DNA from: JAITMY01 sp031553765
Lineage (GTDB): Bacteria; Bacteroidota; Bacteroidia; Bacteroidales; UBA932
Direction of reading: 5' to 3'
Assembly: GCA_031553765.1 (NCBI GenBank)
Contig: JAVBKY010000004.1
Span: 62,001 to 126,000, forward strand
Length of the DNA: 64,000 bases
This document shows, piece by piece, positions 27,841 to 37,500 of this stretch. Both the position numbers and the translations under genes were made by a program. A model generated the notes under the pieces. The model did not search any database. It saw only the letters and a list, made by a program, of their open reading frames with translations, and was not told where the DNA came from. Numbering within the stretch: position 1 is the stretch's first letter; each line of letters starts with the position of its first letter.

Positions 27841-28245
27841 ATGAATTTGCAACAGCTACAAGCATATATTGCCTATCGCCGGAAGGCTAAGCACCGCAAG
27901 GGACACGGTGTACATTCCCCCTTTATGTACGAGCTGGTGCGTAGCGTGTTTTGGGCAAAAAAAACTACCGATGAACCACGCAATAAGCAGGAGCGAATAG
28001 TAGAAAGACTTTCCGTCTTTTGCCACAAATACGGGCTGCTGCTGATACAAGTACAAAACACGAACGATTTGAATTTCTACAAAGAAAATTGCATAGTCAT
28101 TCTCGCACGACCGCGCACCAATATGGAGCTGTGGCATTCTTTAGTGGAAAATGAAAACACAAGAGTAACGGCGGATTGTTGGAAACTTGGGCTAGCGTTG
28201 GCTGTTCCGCATTTGCAGAAGCAAAATTACACATTGATAATATGA
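27841..28245 (+). CDS. Short protein like the N-terminus of Bacteroidota SAM methyltransferase-like proteins
   Basis: A 134-residue protein. The segment YRRKAKHRKGHGVHSPFMYEL is the start of a family of class I methyltransferase-like proteins common in Bacteroidota, which are typically longer and carry a SAM-binding glycine motif. That motif is not visible here, and the region after residue 60 is compact, so the enzyme core seems lost or replaced. It ends in ATGA overlapping the start of the corrinoid adenosyltransferase gene. The ATG at 27841 is chosen over a TTG nine bases upstream. Activity is doubtful. Confidence 0.6.
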   Translation: MNLQQLQAYIAYRRKAKHRKGHGVHSPFMYELVRSVFWAKKTTDEPRNKQERIVERLSVFCHKYGLLLIQVQNTNDLNFYKENCIVILARPRTNMELWHSLVENENTRVTADCWKLGLALAVPHLQKQNYTLII

Positions 28246-28793
28246 GCATATACACAAAAACAGGCGATAAGGGCACTACATCATTAGGTGATGGAAGTCG
28301 CGTAAGCAAAGCAAGCCTTCGGGTTGAAGCCTACGGAACGGTAGATGAGTTGTGCTCGCACATAGGGTTGCTACGCGCCATGCAAGTCGGGGACCACCAT
28401 GAAAAAATACTGATAAGCATACAGGAAATGCTGATGACCCACGCCGCCGAGGTATCGCTATGCAAGGGTTTTCATGTTGCCAGCGGCAATGTGAAAATGC
28501 TGGAACAAGAAATTGACGCGCTGCAAAAAGAGCTACCGCCACTTAAGTATTTTCTGTTGCCGGGCGGCAATATGGCAGCGGCACAGTGCCACGTGGCGCG
28601 CTGCGTTTGCCGTCGTGCCGAACGGCTTATGGTACAAGTTATAGAAAAGGAGGGGAACACGCCTGAAGTGCTGGTTACGGCGTTGAACCGCTTATCCGAC
28701 TATTTATTCGTACTTTCCCGTACTATTTGCTATTCAGCAAACATTAAGGAAACTCACTGGAATACAGAGAAATATAAAATAACAAAAAGTTAA
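28242..28793 (+). CDS. Corrinoid (cob(I)alamin) adenosyltransferase, PduO type
   Basis: A 183-residue enzyme that transfers the adenosyl group of ATP to cob(I)alamin to give adenosylcobalamin. The N-terminus IYTKTGDKGTTSLGDGSRVSK is the ATP-binding signature, followed by EAYGTVDELCSHIG and CVCRRAERLM, the helices of the trimeric four-helix bundle. Length is normal. The ATG at 28242 overlaps the previous stop, and the in-frame upstream extension has no family match. The product would feed B12-dependent enzymes such as methylmalonyl-CoA mutase. Confidence 0.94.
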   Translation: MSIYTKTGDKGTTSLGDGSRVSKASLRVEAYGTVDELCSHIGLLRAMQVGDHHEKILISIQEMLMTHAAEVSLCKGFHVASGNVKMLEQEIDALQKELPPLKYFLLPGGNMAAAQCHVARCVCRRAERLMVQVIEKEGNTPEVLVTALNRLSDYLFVLSRTICYSANIKETHWNTEKYKITKS

Positions 28794-28861
28794 AGTACGT
28801 TTAATAATCGTTTTTTTTCTGTAAATTACGAACAGATGGGAGGAGGTGTACTTTATTTTTT

Positions 28862-28869
28862 TACTTTTG
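28862..28869 (+). promoter_or_regulatory. Promoter -7 box for DUF2795 gene
   Basis: TACTTTTG matches TAnnTTTG, 46 nt before the ATG at 28915. Confidence 0.5.
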
Positions 28870-28914
28870 CGAACTTTTTGAGAGTAAAATAACCCTCTAA
28901 ACACGACTAAAAAA

Positions 28915-29136
28915 ATGTACTGGACACTAGAACTTGCTTCAAAATTAGAAGACGCTCCTTGGCCCGCAACCAAGGATGAGCTGATAGATTTCGCACAACG
29001 CTCGGGTGCCCCCATGGAGGTGATAGAGAACCTGCAAGAGATAGAGGATGAAGGCGAGATGTATGAAAGCATTGAGGACATTTGGCCCGACTACCCAAGC
29101 AAGGAAGATTTTTTCTTTAACGAAGAGGAGTACTAA
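28915..29136 (+). CDS. DUF2795-family small acidic protein
   Basis: A 73-residue protein with MYWTLELASKLEDAPWPATKDELIDFA and NLQEIEDEGEMYESIEDIWPDYPS, typical of the short Bacteroidota DUF2795 proteins. It ends in acidic FFFNEEEY. No catalytic motif is known. It is a single gene with its own promoter and a terminator 50 nt downstream. Confidence 0.85.
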   Translation: MYWTLELASKLEDAPWPATKDELIDFAQRSGAPMEVIENLQEIEDEGEMYESIEDIWPDYPSKEDFFFNEEEY

Positions 29137-29180
29137 GTAATTGACAATTGATAATGCACAATTGACAATTTGGCGGTAAC

Positions 29181-29217
29181 AAGCAACGGCTGCAAGAGTG
29201 ACTTGCAGCCGTTGTTT
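29181..29217 (+). terminator. Terminator after DUF2795 gene
   Basis: Stem aagcaacggctgcaag (29181-29196) with cttgcagccgttgttt (29202-29217), loop agtga. Confidence 0.75.
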
Positions 29218-29237
29218 GCTTATGCGCATTCCCCTGT

Positions 29238-29356
29238 GGGTTGTCATACTGAACCGCGAAGTATGCAGGGTCGGATTTGTCCTACTCCCGCCCTCGCCTC
29301 ACCCCCTCGACAGCCTGCCCGACTACATCACTCAGGCGGAGCTCAAGGTGACAGCG
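29238..29356. repeat. Intergenic repeat-like sequence
   Basis: Begins ttgtcatactgaaccgcgaag and ends ctcaaggtgacagc. The two ends are partly complementary, as in the TGTCATnCTGA-type intergenic repeats of many bacteria. No gene fits. Only one copy is in the window. Confidence 0.35.
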
Positions 29357-29365
29357 CATGCATCT

Positions 29366-30211
29366 CTACTTCTTCTTTGCAGGTTTGGGAGTATAGGTAG
29401 CATTACCCACAAAAGGCTTACTGCTGGGCGTGTGCTTGAAGCTGTACACCAGCAACCCCACTCCTATAAGCACAAAAGGAATGCTAAGCAGCTGCCCCAT
29501 ATCAAGCGCCATTCCCTCCTCGAAGCCAACTTGACGTTCTTTGATAAACTCAATAAAGAAGCGGAAGGTAAATACCAGTATAAGGAAAAGTCCGAATAAA
29601 AAGCCTCCGCGATTACGCAGGTTTTCTTTTTTACGGAAAATGAAGCCCAGTATAAAGAAGATAAACAGATAGGCCAACGCCTCGTATATTTGTGTGGGAT
29701 GCTTGGGCAGGGTTTCACCCCTACGCTCAAAAATAAAGCCCCAGGGCAGCGAAGTTTGCATGCCATAAATTTCGGAGTTCATCAGGTTACCTAAACGGAT
29801 AAAAAAACCGGTAAGCGCCACCACTACCACAATCCTATCGAGCAACCATAAGTAACGCATTTTGTACTTACGGCAGAAAAAGTACAGGCCCAGCGGAACG
29901 CCAATAGCAGCCCCATGGCTTGCCAAACCGCCCTCCCAAATTTTAAGAATTTCGATAGGGTGCGTAAGGTAGTACGCGGGTTCGTAAAACAGGCAATGGC
30001 CCAAACGCAGCCCCACAATGGTGGAAATTACCGCCCACATGGTAAGCGAGTCGAGCAGCGCCATAGGCAGCTTATCGCGCTGAAAAAAGCGCACAAAAAT
30101 GTAGTAATCCACCACAAAGGCTAAGGCAAACAGCACGCCATAGTAGCGGACATGCAAAGGCCCCAGCGCAAAGATTTCGGGGTTAATGTTCCAGATTACG
30201 AATAAAAGCAT
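29366..30211 (-). CDS. lgt: Prolipoprotein diacylglyceryl transferase
   Basis: A 281-residue inner-membrane enzyme with about seven helices that attaches diacylglycerol from phosphatidylglycerol to the lipobox cysteine of prolipoproteins. It has GGLASHGAAIG, the RLGNLMNSEIYG signature (GRxGNFxN class), HPTQIYEAL and FFIEFIKERQ. The C-terminal tail PKPAKKK is a short cytoplasmic extension. The upstream neighbour on the same strand encodes a lipoprotein that would be a substrate. Confidence 0.95.
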   Translation of the reverse strand: MLLFVIWNINPEIFALGPLHVRYYGVLFALAFVVDYYIFVRFFQRDKLPMALLDSLTMWAVISTIVGLRLGHCLFYEPAYYLTHPIEILKIWEGGLASHGAAIGVPLGLYFFCRKYKMRYLWLLDRIVVVVALTGFFIRLGNLMNSEIYGMQTSLPWGFIFERRGETLPKHPTQIYEALAYLFIFFILGFIFRKKENLRNRGGFLFGLFLILVFTFRFFIEFIKERQVGFEEGMALDMGQLLSIPFVLIGVGLLVYSFKHTPSSKPFVGNATYTPKPAKKK

Positions 30212-30303
30212 AATTCAATTAAAAATTAAGAATTAAAAATCAAGAATTGAAGATGTCGTTTTTGTCTTTCATTTTCAACTTTCAATTTTTAATTTTTCAT
30301 TTG

Positions 30304-31281
30304 TTACTGTAGCATCTTCAGCACCTCATCCAACTTAGGAGTGAGGATAATTTCAATACGGCGGTTGGATTGGCGCGCCTCGGCTGTTTTAGCCTTATTC
30401 AACGGCAGGTATTCCGAACGGCCTGCGGCAGTAATACGTGACTGCTCAATACCAGAGCCCTTAAGCAGCAAACGCACAACTGCGGTAGCACGCTTGCAGC
30501 TGAGATCCCAGTTATCCTGCAGCTGTCCTTTACCAAGGTAAGGTACATCATCGGTGTGCCCCTCAATTAGTACATTGATATCGGGATTTTTTTCCAATAC
30601 GCCGGTAATACTTTTAATGGCTTCGGCTCCACGAGCGTCAACCTCAAAGCTACCCGAGGCAAAGAGCAACTTATCCTCCATAGAGACATACACCTTTCCG
30701 TCACGGATTTTCACTGTCAGTCCTTTGCCTTCGAAGTTCAACAGGGCATCGGACAACTTTTTCTTCAGCGCATTAGTTATGGAGTCCTTTTGATGTAAGG
30801 CGCGCTCCAATGCTATGAGTTTTTTGTTGCGCTCATCCAAATCACGCGACAATTTATCTACGGCCTGACCACGCTCGTTAAGCGTGCTCTCCATTTTAAA
30901 CAGTTCATCCTCCTTAGCCTGCAGAGAAGCTTGATTTTGCTGAATTTGCTCAAGCAGCTTACGCATTTCCTGCTGATTTCCCTTTTGCATAGCATCCTGC
31001 ATCTTCATGAGGTTCACGTAGCGGTTATTCAGCGCCTGCAACTCCTCCCGCAACAGCGCAATGCTATCTTGCAGCTGTAGTATGCGGTCACTCTGCTGCT
31101 CTCCTACTACTTGCGCCTGCTTATTTTGCTCTGTTACGCTTTCAATCTCGGTTTCGAGCTGCGCATTTTTATCAGCATAAGCGTCGCGCTGCGCCTGCAC
31201 ATCCTGCAGCTGCTTGGGCGAGACACATGAGGTAAAAATAATGGCTAATGAAAAAGTAAAAAGAAGGGAAAGATGCTTCAT
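30304..31281 (-). CDS. OmpA-family lipoprotein with long coiled coil
   Basis: A 325-residue envelope protein. The signal peptide ends in the lipobox IIFTSC, so Cys19 should be lipidated. Residues 25-180 are a heptad-rich coiled coil full of Gln, Glu and Leu. Residues about 195-325 form an OmpA/MotB-type peptidoglycan-binding domain with IEGHTDDVPYLG, NWDLSCKRATAVVRLL and RQSNRRIEIILTPK. It likely tethers the outer membrane to peptidoglycan. It is divergent from dxs, with the two promoter boxes 23 bp apart. Confidence 0.9.
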   Translation of the reverse strand: MKHLSLLFTFSLAIIFTSCVSPKQLQDVQAQRDAYADKNAQLETEIESVTEQNKQAQVVGEQQSDRILQLQDSIALLREELQALNNRYVNLMKMQDAMQKGNQQEMRKLLEQIQQNQASLQAKEDELFKMESTLNERGQAVDKLSRDLDERNKKLIALERALHQKDSITNALKKKLSDALLNFEGKGLTVKIRDGKVYVSMEDKLLFASGSFEVDARGAEAIKSITGVLEKNPDINVLIEGHTDDVPYLGKGQLQDNWDLSCKRATAVVRLLLKGSGIEQSRITAAGRSEYLPLNKAKTAEARQSNRRIEIILTPKLDEVLKMLQ

Positions 31282-31308
31282 TTTTGTGAAATGTAATTAT
31301 TTAACCAG

Positions 31309-31316
31309 CAAAAGTA
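31309..31316 (-). promoter_or_regulatory. Promoter -7 box for OmpA-family gene
   Basis: Reads TACTTTTG on the minus strand, 28 nt upstream of the ATG at 31281. Confidence 0.5.
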
Positions 31317-31338
31317 ACGAGTTAATGCGCAAATTTAG

Positions 31339-31346
31339 TACTTTTG
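31339..31346 (+). promoter_or_regulatory. Promoter -7 box for dxs
   Basis: TACTTTTG, 30 nt before the ATG at 31376. It lies inside the longer open frame that begins at 31214, which supports the later start. Confidence 0.55.
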
Positions 31347-31375
31347 CATCCTATTATCTGTTAAATTTTGCAAGC

Positions 31376-33283
31376 ATGCCGCAAGGTACGTACGCGCTAC
31401 TAGAAACTGTTGAATACCCCGCCGATTTAAAGAAGCTATCGCCACAGCAGCTGGAGGAGGTGTGTAGTGAGGTGCGCGAGTTTATTATAGACGAGGTATC
31501 GGAAAATCCCGGACACTTTGGCGCGAGCTTAGGCGTAGTGGAGTTAACTGTGGCCTTACACTACGTGTTTAACACGCCATACGACCAGCTGGTTTGGGAC
31601 GTGGGACACCAAGCCTATGCCCACAAAATTCTGACCGGTCGTCGGAAATTCTTCTCAAAAAATAGAAAATACCACGGCATAAGCGGATTCCCGCGCATGA
31701 GCGAAAGCGAATACGATTCGTTCGGGACGGGACATTCATCTACCTCCATTTCAGCAGCGCTGGGTTTAGCCATTGCCGCGCAAATGAAGGGTGAGCAGCG
31801 AAAAGTGGTAGCCGTAATAGGCGATGGGTCCATGACCGGCGGACTTGCCTTTGAGGGTCTGAACAACGCGGGAATGGAGCAAAGCGACCTGCTTGTAATC
31901 CTTAACGATAACAATATTGCTATTGACCCTAACGTGGGTGCACTGCACAACTATCTTGCCAAAATTACGCTATCCAAGGCGTACAACAAGGTGAAGGACG
32001 AGGTGTGGGATATGACCGCGCGCACAAAACCTATTCGTACTTTTTTGCAAAAAACGCTCATCGCGCTTAAGGCACCGCTACTGCGTCAGGGTAACCTGTT
32101 CGAATCGCTGGGGTTTCGCTACTTTGGCCCCATTGATGGGCATGATGTAGAGAAGCTGGTGAAAACGTTGAACATGCTGAAAAATATTCCCGGACCGAAG
32201 CTACTGCACGTGCTTACGCAAAAGGGCAAGGGCTACAAACCGGCCGAGGAAAATCAAACGCTATGGCATGCGCCCGGCACGTTTGACCGCGATACGGGCG
32301 TGCGGCACAACACCCGCAGCAGTAATCAGCCACCGCTATACCAACAAGTATTTGGGGAAACTATACTGGAGTTGGCTGAGAAAAATGACCGGATAGTGGG
32401 TGTAACTCCTGCCATGCCATCGGGCTGCTCGCTCAATATTATGATGAAGAAGATGCCTGATCGTGTATTCGACGTGGGCATTGCGGAGATGCATGCTGTA
32501 ACATTTTCAGCAGGGTTGGCAGCAGCGGGGAAAGTACCATTCTGCAACATATATTCCAGCTTCATGCAGCGCGCCTACGACGCGCTCATTCATGATGTGG
32601 CGTTGCAAAACCTACACGTAATTTTTTGTCTTGACCGTGGCGGGCTTGTTGGCGAGGATGGTGCAACGCACCACGGCGTGTACGACATTGCCTACATGCG
32701 CACGATACCCAACATGGTGGTGGCCGCCCCCATGAATGAGGTGGAGTTGCGCAACATGATGTACACAGCACAGCTACCGCAGCAACACGCCTTCTCCATT
32801 CGCTACCCGCGCGGTAGCGGTGTTACTACGGAATGGCGGCAGCCTTTTGAGGAAATTACCATAGGAAAATCCCGCCAGCTACGTAACGGTAGTCAGATAG
32901 CGGTATTAACCCTTGGGCACGTGGGCAACTTTGCCGTACAAGCCATTGAACGCCTCTCACAGGAAGGCATTTCCACCGCTCACTACGACATGCGCTTTGC
33001 CAAGCCTATTGACGAGGAGGTATTACATGAGGTAGGAAAAATGTTTACCCAAGTGGTAACTGTAGAGGATGGCACCATTATAGGAGGCATAGGCAGTGCA
33101 GTAGCCGAATTCTTTACTGCTAACGGCTATACGACTCACATAACCCGCATGGGTGTCCCTGACCGCTTTGTGGAGCACGGCACCATAGCCGAGCTGCAAG
33201 CGGAGTGCGGATTTGATACGGAAGGAATTTATAAAACCGTGAAGGGAGTGGTTTCAGATTCCAAATCTCAGGTTTTAGATTAA
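31376..33283 (+). CDS. dxs: 1-deoxy-D-xylulose-5-phosphate synthase
   Basis: A 635-residue thiamine-diphosphate enzyme that condenses pyruvate and glyceraldehyde 3-phosphate in the first step of the MEP isoprenoid pathway. NPGHFGASLGVVELTVALH and WDVGHQAYAHKILTGR lie in the N-terminal domain. GDGSMTGGLAFEGLNNAG with NDN is the thiamine/Mg2+ motif. GIAEMHAVTFSAGLA and CLDRGGLVGEDGATHHG are in the central domain. The ATG at 31376 is preferred to the upstream in-frame starts because the promoter box lies between them. Confidence 0.95.
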   Translation: MPQGTYALLETVEYPADLKKLSPQQLEEVCSEVREFIIDEVSENPGHFGASLGVVELTVALHYVFNTPYDQLVWDVGHQAYAHKILTGRRKFFSKNRKYHGISGFPRMSESEYDSFGTGHSSTSISAALGLAIAAQMKGEQRKVVAVIGDGSMTGGLAFEGLNNAGMEQSDLLVILNDNNIAIDPNVGALHNYLAKITLSKAYNKVKDEVWDMTARTKPIRTFLQKTLIALKAPLLRQGNLFESLGFRYFGPIDGHDVEKLVKTLNMLKNIPGPKLLHVLTQKGKGYKPAEENQTLWHAPGTFDRDTGVRHNTRSSNQPPLYQQVFGETILELAEKNDRIVGVTPAMPSGCSLNIMMKKMPDRVFDVGIAEMHAVTFSAGLAAAGKVPFCNIYSSFMQRAYDALIHDVALQNLHVIFCLDRGGLVGEDGATHHGVYDIAYMRTIPNMVVAAPMNEVELRNMMYTAQLPQQHAFSIRYPRGSGVTTEWRQPFEEITIGKSRQLRNGSQIAVLTLGHVGNFAVQAIERLSQEGISTAHYDMRFAKPIDEEVLHEVGKMFTQVVTVEDGTIIGGIGSAVAEFFTANGYTTHITRMGVPDRFVEHGTIAELQAECGFDTEGIYKTVKGVVSDSKSQVLD

Positions 33284-33322
33284 TCTACCCACCCCCGTAT
33301 AATTATAATTATTCATTAATAA

Positions 33323-33353
33323 TTGCTGATTTAAAAATTTCTCACTACATTTG
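33323..33353 (+). promoter_or_regulatory. Promoter of tRNA-Leu
   Basis: TTG at 33323-33325, 20-nt spacer, TACATTTG at 33346-33353, just upstream of the tRNA 5' end at 33374. Confidence 0.65.
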
Positions 33354-33373
33354 CACTCCCAATTCATAAAAAT

Positions 33374-33457
33374 GCCCGGATGGCGGAATTGGTAGACGCG
33401 CTGGTCTCAAACACCAGTGGTAGTAATACTGTGCCGGTTCGATCCCGGCTCCGGGTA
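33374..33457 (+). tRNA. tRNA-Leu(CAA), integration site of the mobile element
   Basis: The acceptor arm gcccgga pairs with tccgggt (G-T at the end). The D region ggcggaattggtagacgcg, anticodon stem ctggt/accag with loop ctcaaac (anticodon CAA), a long variable arm and T arm gccgg-ttcgatc-ccggc are all present. The long variable arm fits class II leucine tRNA. CCA is not encoded. Its 3' end coincides with the 17-bp att repeat. Confidence 0.93.
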
Positions 33458-33460
33458 CAA
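33444..33460 (+). repeat. attL: left att repeat inside tRNA-Leu 3' end
   Basis: cccggctccgggtacaa, identical to 49371-49387. It covers the T-stem, acceptor 3' strand and three downstream bases, so the tRNA stays intact after integration. Confidence 0.88.
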
Positions 33461-33463
33461 AAT

Positions 33464-33506
33464 AAAACGCTAATCACCTAAAAACAAAGTGATTGGCGTT
33501 TTTGTT
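33464..33506 (+). terminator. Terminator for tRNA-Leu supplied by the element
   Basis: Stem aaaacgctaatcac (33464-33477) with gtgattggcgtttt (33489-33502), then a T-run. It lies inside the element, just past the left att repeat. Confidence 0.78.
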
Positions 33507-33511
33507 TAGCG

Positions 33512-33664
33512 TTTTTTGTCAACGAAATGTCAACCTGTTGATAAAGTTCTCTTTTTTAACCATTCGGTTAAGCCTTTTTTCTCAATTTGATTCGGATTAT
33601 AATTACAAGATTATCAAAAATATAACCTTATAAAATTCAGTATTTTAAGCGCAGGTTGACAAAA
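33512..33664. promoter_or_regulatory. Left-end GTTGACAAAA-type repeats, possible integrase arm sites
   Basis: Copies at 33514-33523 (ttttgtcaac), 33529-33535 (gtcaacc, partial) and 33655-33664 (gttgacaaaa). The same 10-mer occurs in both orientations at the right end (49203-49212, 49221-49230). The rest of 33510-33842 is AT-rich with T-runs and has no gene. Confidence 0.45.
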
Positions 33665-33842
33665 TAGGTGTTTTTTTGTAGTTTTTATATGCTAAAAACA
33701 GCCTTTTTAACACTAAATTGCGCCTACCCCCTACCCCCCCCTCTTTTGAGGCACAAACATAAACCTCTGTCCCTCAAATATTTTTTTATTTTTTTTTATT
33801 TTTTCCGAGAGGAATAATGGCTAAAATGTCTGAAGTCGGTAC

Positions 33843-34562
33843 TCAATTAATTTTCTTAACCTTCAACTGTTTATTTATCACCTCAACTTTTAGCGTGTCA
33901 TTGGTGATTCTGGCATTTATGTTTTGAAGGGGCTTGGTGCTTTCTATGGATTGTTGCAAATTGTCTAGTTGCTGCTCGTCCAATTTTGTACTGCTACATT
34001 TTGAAATAGCGATTGGCAATATAATAGAGATGGCAATTGCTGCTATAGATAACCCTAGAGTAAGCCTTGCATACCTACTCTGGTCTTTAGCTTCATTGGT
34101 TTGTCCTTTTGCCTCATCCAATTGCAATTCAAATTGTTCTCGCTCTATAGTTATAAAGTCACGCTTAATATGCTCTACTAATGCCTGTGAAATTTGTAGT
34201 CCATTAGTTAAAATTTGACGATGCATCCACCATGTGTAGATATATAAAAAGGACTTATTGCCTTCGTCTGTGTTTTTTGGCATATTTGAATTAACAAAAC
34301 TGCCACTTGAGCCAATTAAGCACTCCTTATCTAAATATTTATACAAAAAGTCAAGCGATGAGAGTGTTCTTTCAAAATTATCACGGAACGTATCATCTAA
34401 ACTAGAATACTCTACAGTGATGCCATGTTCTACTGCTTTCATGTTGCGCACTTCACCTTCATACAACCTATAAACCACATTTTCTCGTGAAAGTTCATTT
34501 TTATTTTGCAACTCTACGAATATCCTTAAAACCTTTTTCTCAAACTCGCTAAACTCTCTCAT
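33843..34562 (-). CDS. Unknown protein with C-terminal membrane segment, last gene of defence operon
   Basis: A 239-residue protein that I do not recognise. Residues 1-130 are soluble and charged. Residues about 135-165 are helical and Gln/Glu/Lys-rich. A single hydrophobic segment ARLTLGLSIAAIAISIILPI lies near residues 167-190, followed by a basic tail. It starts 7 nt after the helicase stop, so it is cotranscribed. A tail-anchored or single-span accessory of the helicase is the simplest reading. Confidence 0.6.
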   Translation of the reverse strand: MREFSEFEKKVLRIFVELQNKNELSRENVVYRLYEGEVRNMKAVEHGITVEYSSLDDTFRDNFERTLSSLDFLYKYLDKECLIGSSGSFVNSNMPKNTDEGNKSFLYIYTWWMHRQILTNGLQISQALVEHIKRDFITIEREQFELQLDEAKGQTNEAKDQSRYARLTLGLSIAAIAISIILPIAISKCSSTKLDEQQLDNLQQSIESTKPLQNINARITNDTLKVEVINKQLKVKKIN

Positions 34563-34569
34563 ATCCTAC

Positions 34570-37500
34570 CTACTTACTATTTTCTATTGCTATTACCACC
34601 TCATTTTTCTGTTGGCTTACCCGGTCTAGTATTTTGGTTAAGTAGTCCTTGCCAATGCTTTGCTGTATGGTGCTTATTACATCACAAAATTTTTGAAGTT
34701 CCTGTGGGGTTGCATCTGCCTTAATGGGGGTTCTTGAAATGTGCCCAATAGTTCTATCCGAAAGCGTTTTGTACTCGTTGATGTCCTTAATGAGGGTTTT
34801 GATAAACTCCCTCAACTCCTCATCGGTAGAATGTTTAAGTAACTTTAATGCACACTTTAAGTTTTCTAACGCCTTATACTCTATTGATTGCGGATTTCTA
34901 GGCATCCTTTTAGGTTGGTAGTTTTTTACATGCTCGTATGCTTTCCAAAAGTTAGAAGTAATGGGCTTGCATTTTTCTTCTGCGGTGCACTCAATGAGCG
35001 ATAAAAACTCCTCAAACAAAACCTCTCTTGCTTCTATCTTTTCACTGGTTGTTTCATCGGCTATATGTGTAAAGAGGCTTAACCCCTTCTTACGCAATAC
35101 GCACACTTGGTTATGTGTAAAAAACTTGCCGGATTTTACCCGGTGGGGCAATGCTGATATTCGCTCTACCACTTGTGGATAGTTGGTAGCAATTTCATTA
35201 TACTTGTTTCTTATACTAGTTGTTATACTTTCCTCCTCGTCAGCATCGGGGTTTTGGTTAACCTTATTGTACAGCTGCGAAGGCGTGGGCTCTTCGTCTA
35301 TATCAAATACCTTAGCATCCTCACCAAGGGCGTTATGTATCAAAAACATTTTTTGCATGGCGGTTTCTCTTATTGAAACTACCGTGCCGCCTTTGGCTGT
35401 GGGGAAACAGTTGTACAGGTTTAGCTCATCAAACACTTTTACGCCTATGCGGTTAATACGCCCAATACGCTGTATTACTCTTGTCGGATTCCAAGGAATA
35501 TCGTAGTTGATTATTACTCCGGCACGGTTGAGGTTGTAGCCCTCGGAGAGTTTATCACTTGTAACCAACACATCAAAATCATCACGCTTTGCACCTTTAT
35601 ACTGCGCATTAAAATTTTCATTCAGCTGCTGATTGAGTAATGGAGTAACCACGCCATTGCACACTAACAGCCTGCTACCAAATTTTTTCTCTAGGTAGGG
35701 CGTTAAATGCTCTACAGTATCTACATATTCCGAAAAAATAATAACTTTCCTATTAGGATTTTGAGCCCTTAGCTGCTCCACCTCCAAGCCTATTTTATCT
35801 CGCTTGGGGTCGTTTTTCACAATGTTGAGGTTACGAACCTCCTTTTGTATCTCTGTAAATAAATCTATGTCGCTTTGTACATCGTTGTAGAACTCATCCT
35901 TTTTTACAAACTCTTTTGTTTTGTAAACAGTGCTATTCTTAGGCGTTTTTCCGTCCCAATCGCCAGCTGCATAATCCGCTAAGGCTTGCTCTATCTCTTC
36001 ATCATCGGCATTTTCAAGAAGTTTATCTAATAACTTTCTATCCAAAATATATTTCCCATCCGTTCTTTTAATAAACTCTTTTACTCTAATATGAATGTTG
36101 AGGAATCTGTCTATAGATTCACTAAACGCACCAAAGGAACTCTCAAAACGCTTTACGAGCAAGCGCCTCATAAAGTCAAACAGGTTATCTTGTTGCAGCT
36201 GTTCTTTGTTTTCCTCCTTGGTTAACTTAGCCTCATTTACCACCTTCTCATACTTAAATGGTCGGTAAATAGCCCCCTTGAAACGCCCATGCTTGCCAAA
36301 GTATTGAGTTAGCACCTTATCATAAAATTTACTTTGCTCGCTATTGAGTTCAAAGAATAGTTCGGTAGGAGGACACACTTTTGACAGCTCTGTAGCTTCC
36401 TTTTTATACTGATAATCATTTTGCAGGTCTAACCTGTTGCGGCGTATTACTACCGGAGCAACAATGCTTTTAATTTGAGCACCCAACGCCTTAGTTGCTT
36501 GTTTTACTTTTATTGGAGATAATGGCAGCTCTCCGAATAACTCTAAATATAGTTTTTGGGCTTTTTCTCGCTTATTATCCGTTTCACTGTTGTGGTTTTT
36601 GAGTATGTACGACAACTTGTTGAAACGAGCACCAAAGGCAGTAAACATTGCCTCTAAGTCGTTATTTATAGTGATGCCTGACTTGCCGGGTACGATAAAT
36701 AATTTAAGCAATGAGAATATATCGGCAGGAGTGTTGTTGAACGGTGTAGCCGAAAGTAAAATGACTATTTTGTTTTGGCATATCTTATGCAATGCCTCAT
36801 AGTCGCCTGTATCTTGGTTGCGGAATCGGTGCGCCTCATCTATAATTACTACCTCAACATTTCGATTGTCTATTCCCTCTGCCACCTTTTCAAGATTGCC
36901 GGAGCTGTCTATTTCACAATTCAACTCAAAGTTGTAGGCATATTCCCACCAACCTGTTGGCTTATCTCTATATTTATTACCAACAAGCCCCGGAGGGCAT
37001 AGTATAAGAGTGCGCTTATCAAGACACTTGGCAATGAGCGAAGCAATAACCGATTTACCCAACCCCACCACATCGGCTATTACCACTCCGTTGTACTCCT
37101 TAATGATACTAAGGGCTTGGTTAACGGCATCTATTTGGTAGGCAAACTTTTTAAATCCGTTATTCTCCAACAGCTGCTCAACTAAGGGGGTAATATGCCG
37201 CTGTTGCTGTAAGTCAAGATAGGTTTTAAGCACCAAAGCATACGCTTCAAAAGGGCTTACCTGCGAGGCAAGGGTTTTGTGCTCTACAAAGTGGGTTATG
37301 GCTACTCGCTTTTCGGGCTCTTCTGTTAACTTCGCTGCCCTTTCCCAAAGTTCGTCAAAGTAGGCGTTAGCATCGTTAAAGCCATAATCTCGTATTTCTA
37401 CATTAAACTCGTTTTGCCCCGATAGCCCGGCTGATGTAAGGTTGCTACTGCCTGTTATAATTTGCCCCGGAGTACCTTGAAAAACGGCTTGTGTTTCATT

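Noticed and set aside
31214..31375. Upstream in-frame extension of dxs
   Set aside because: It overlaps the divergent OmpA-family gene and its promoter, and the dxs promoter box lies inside it.
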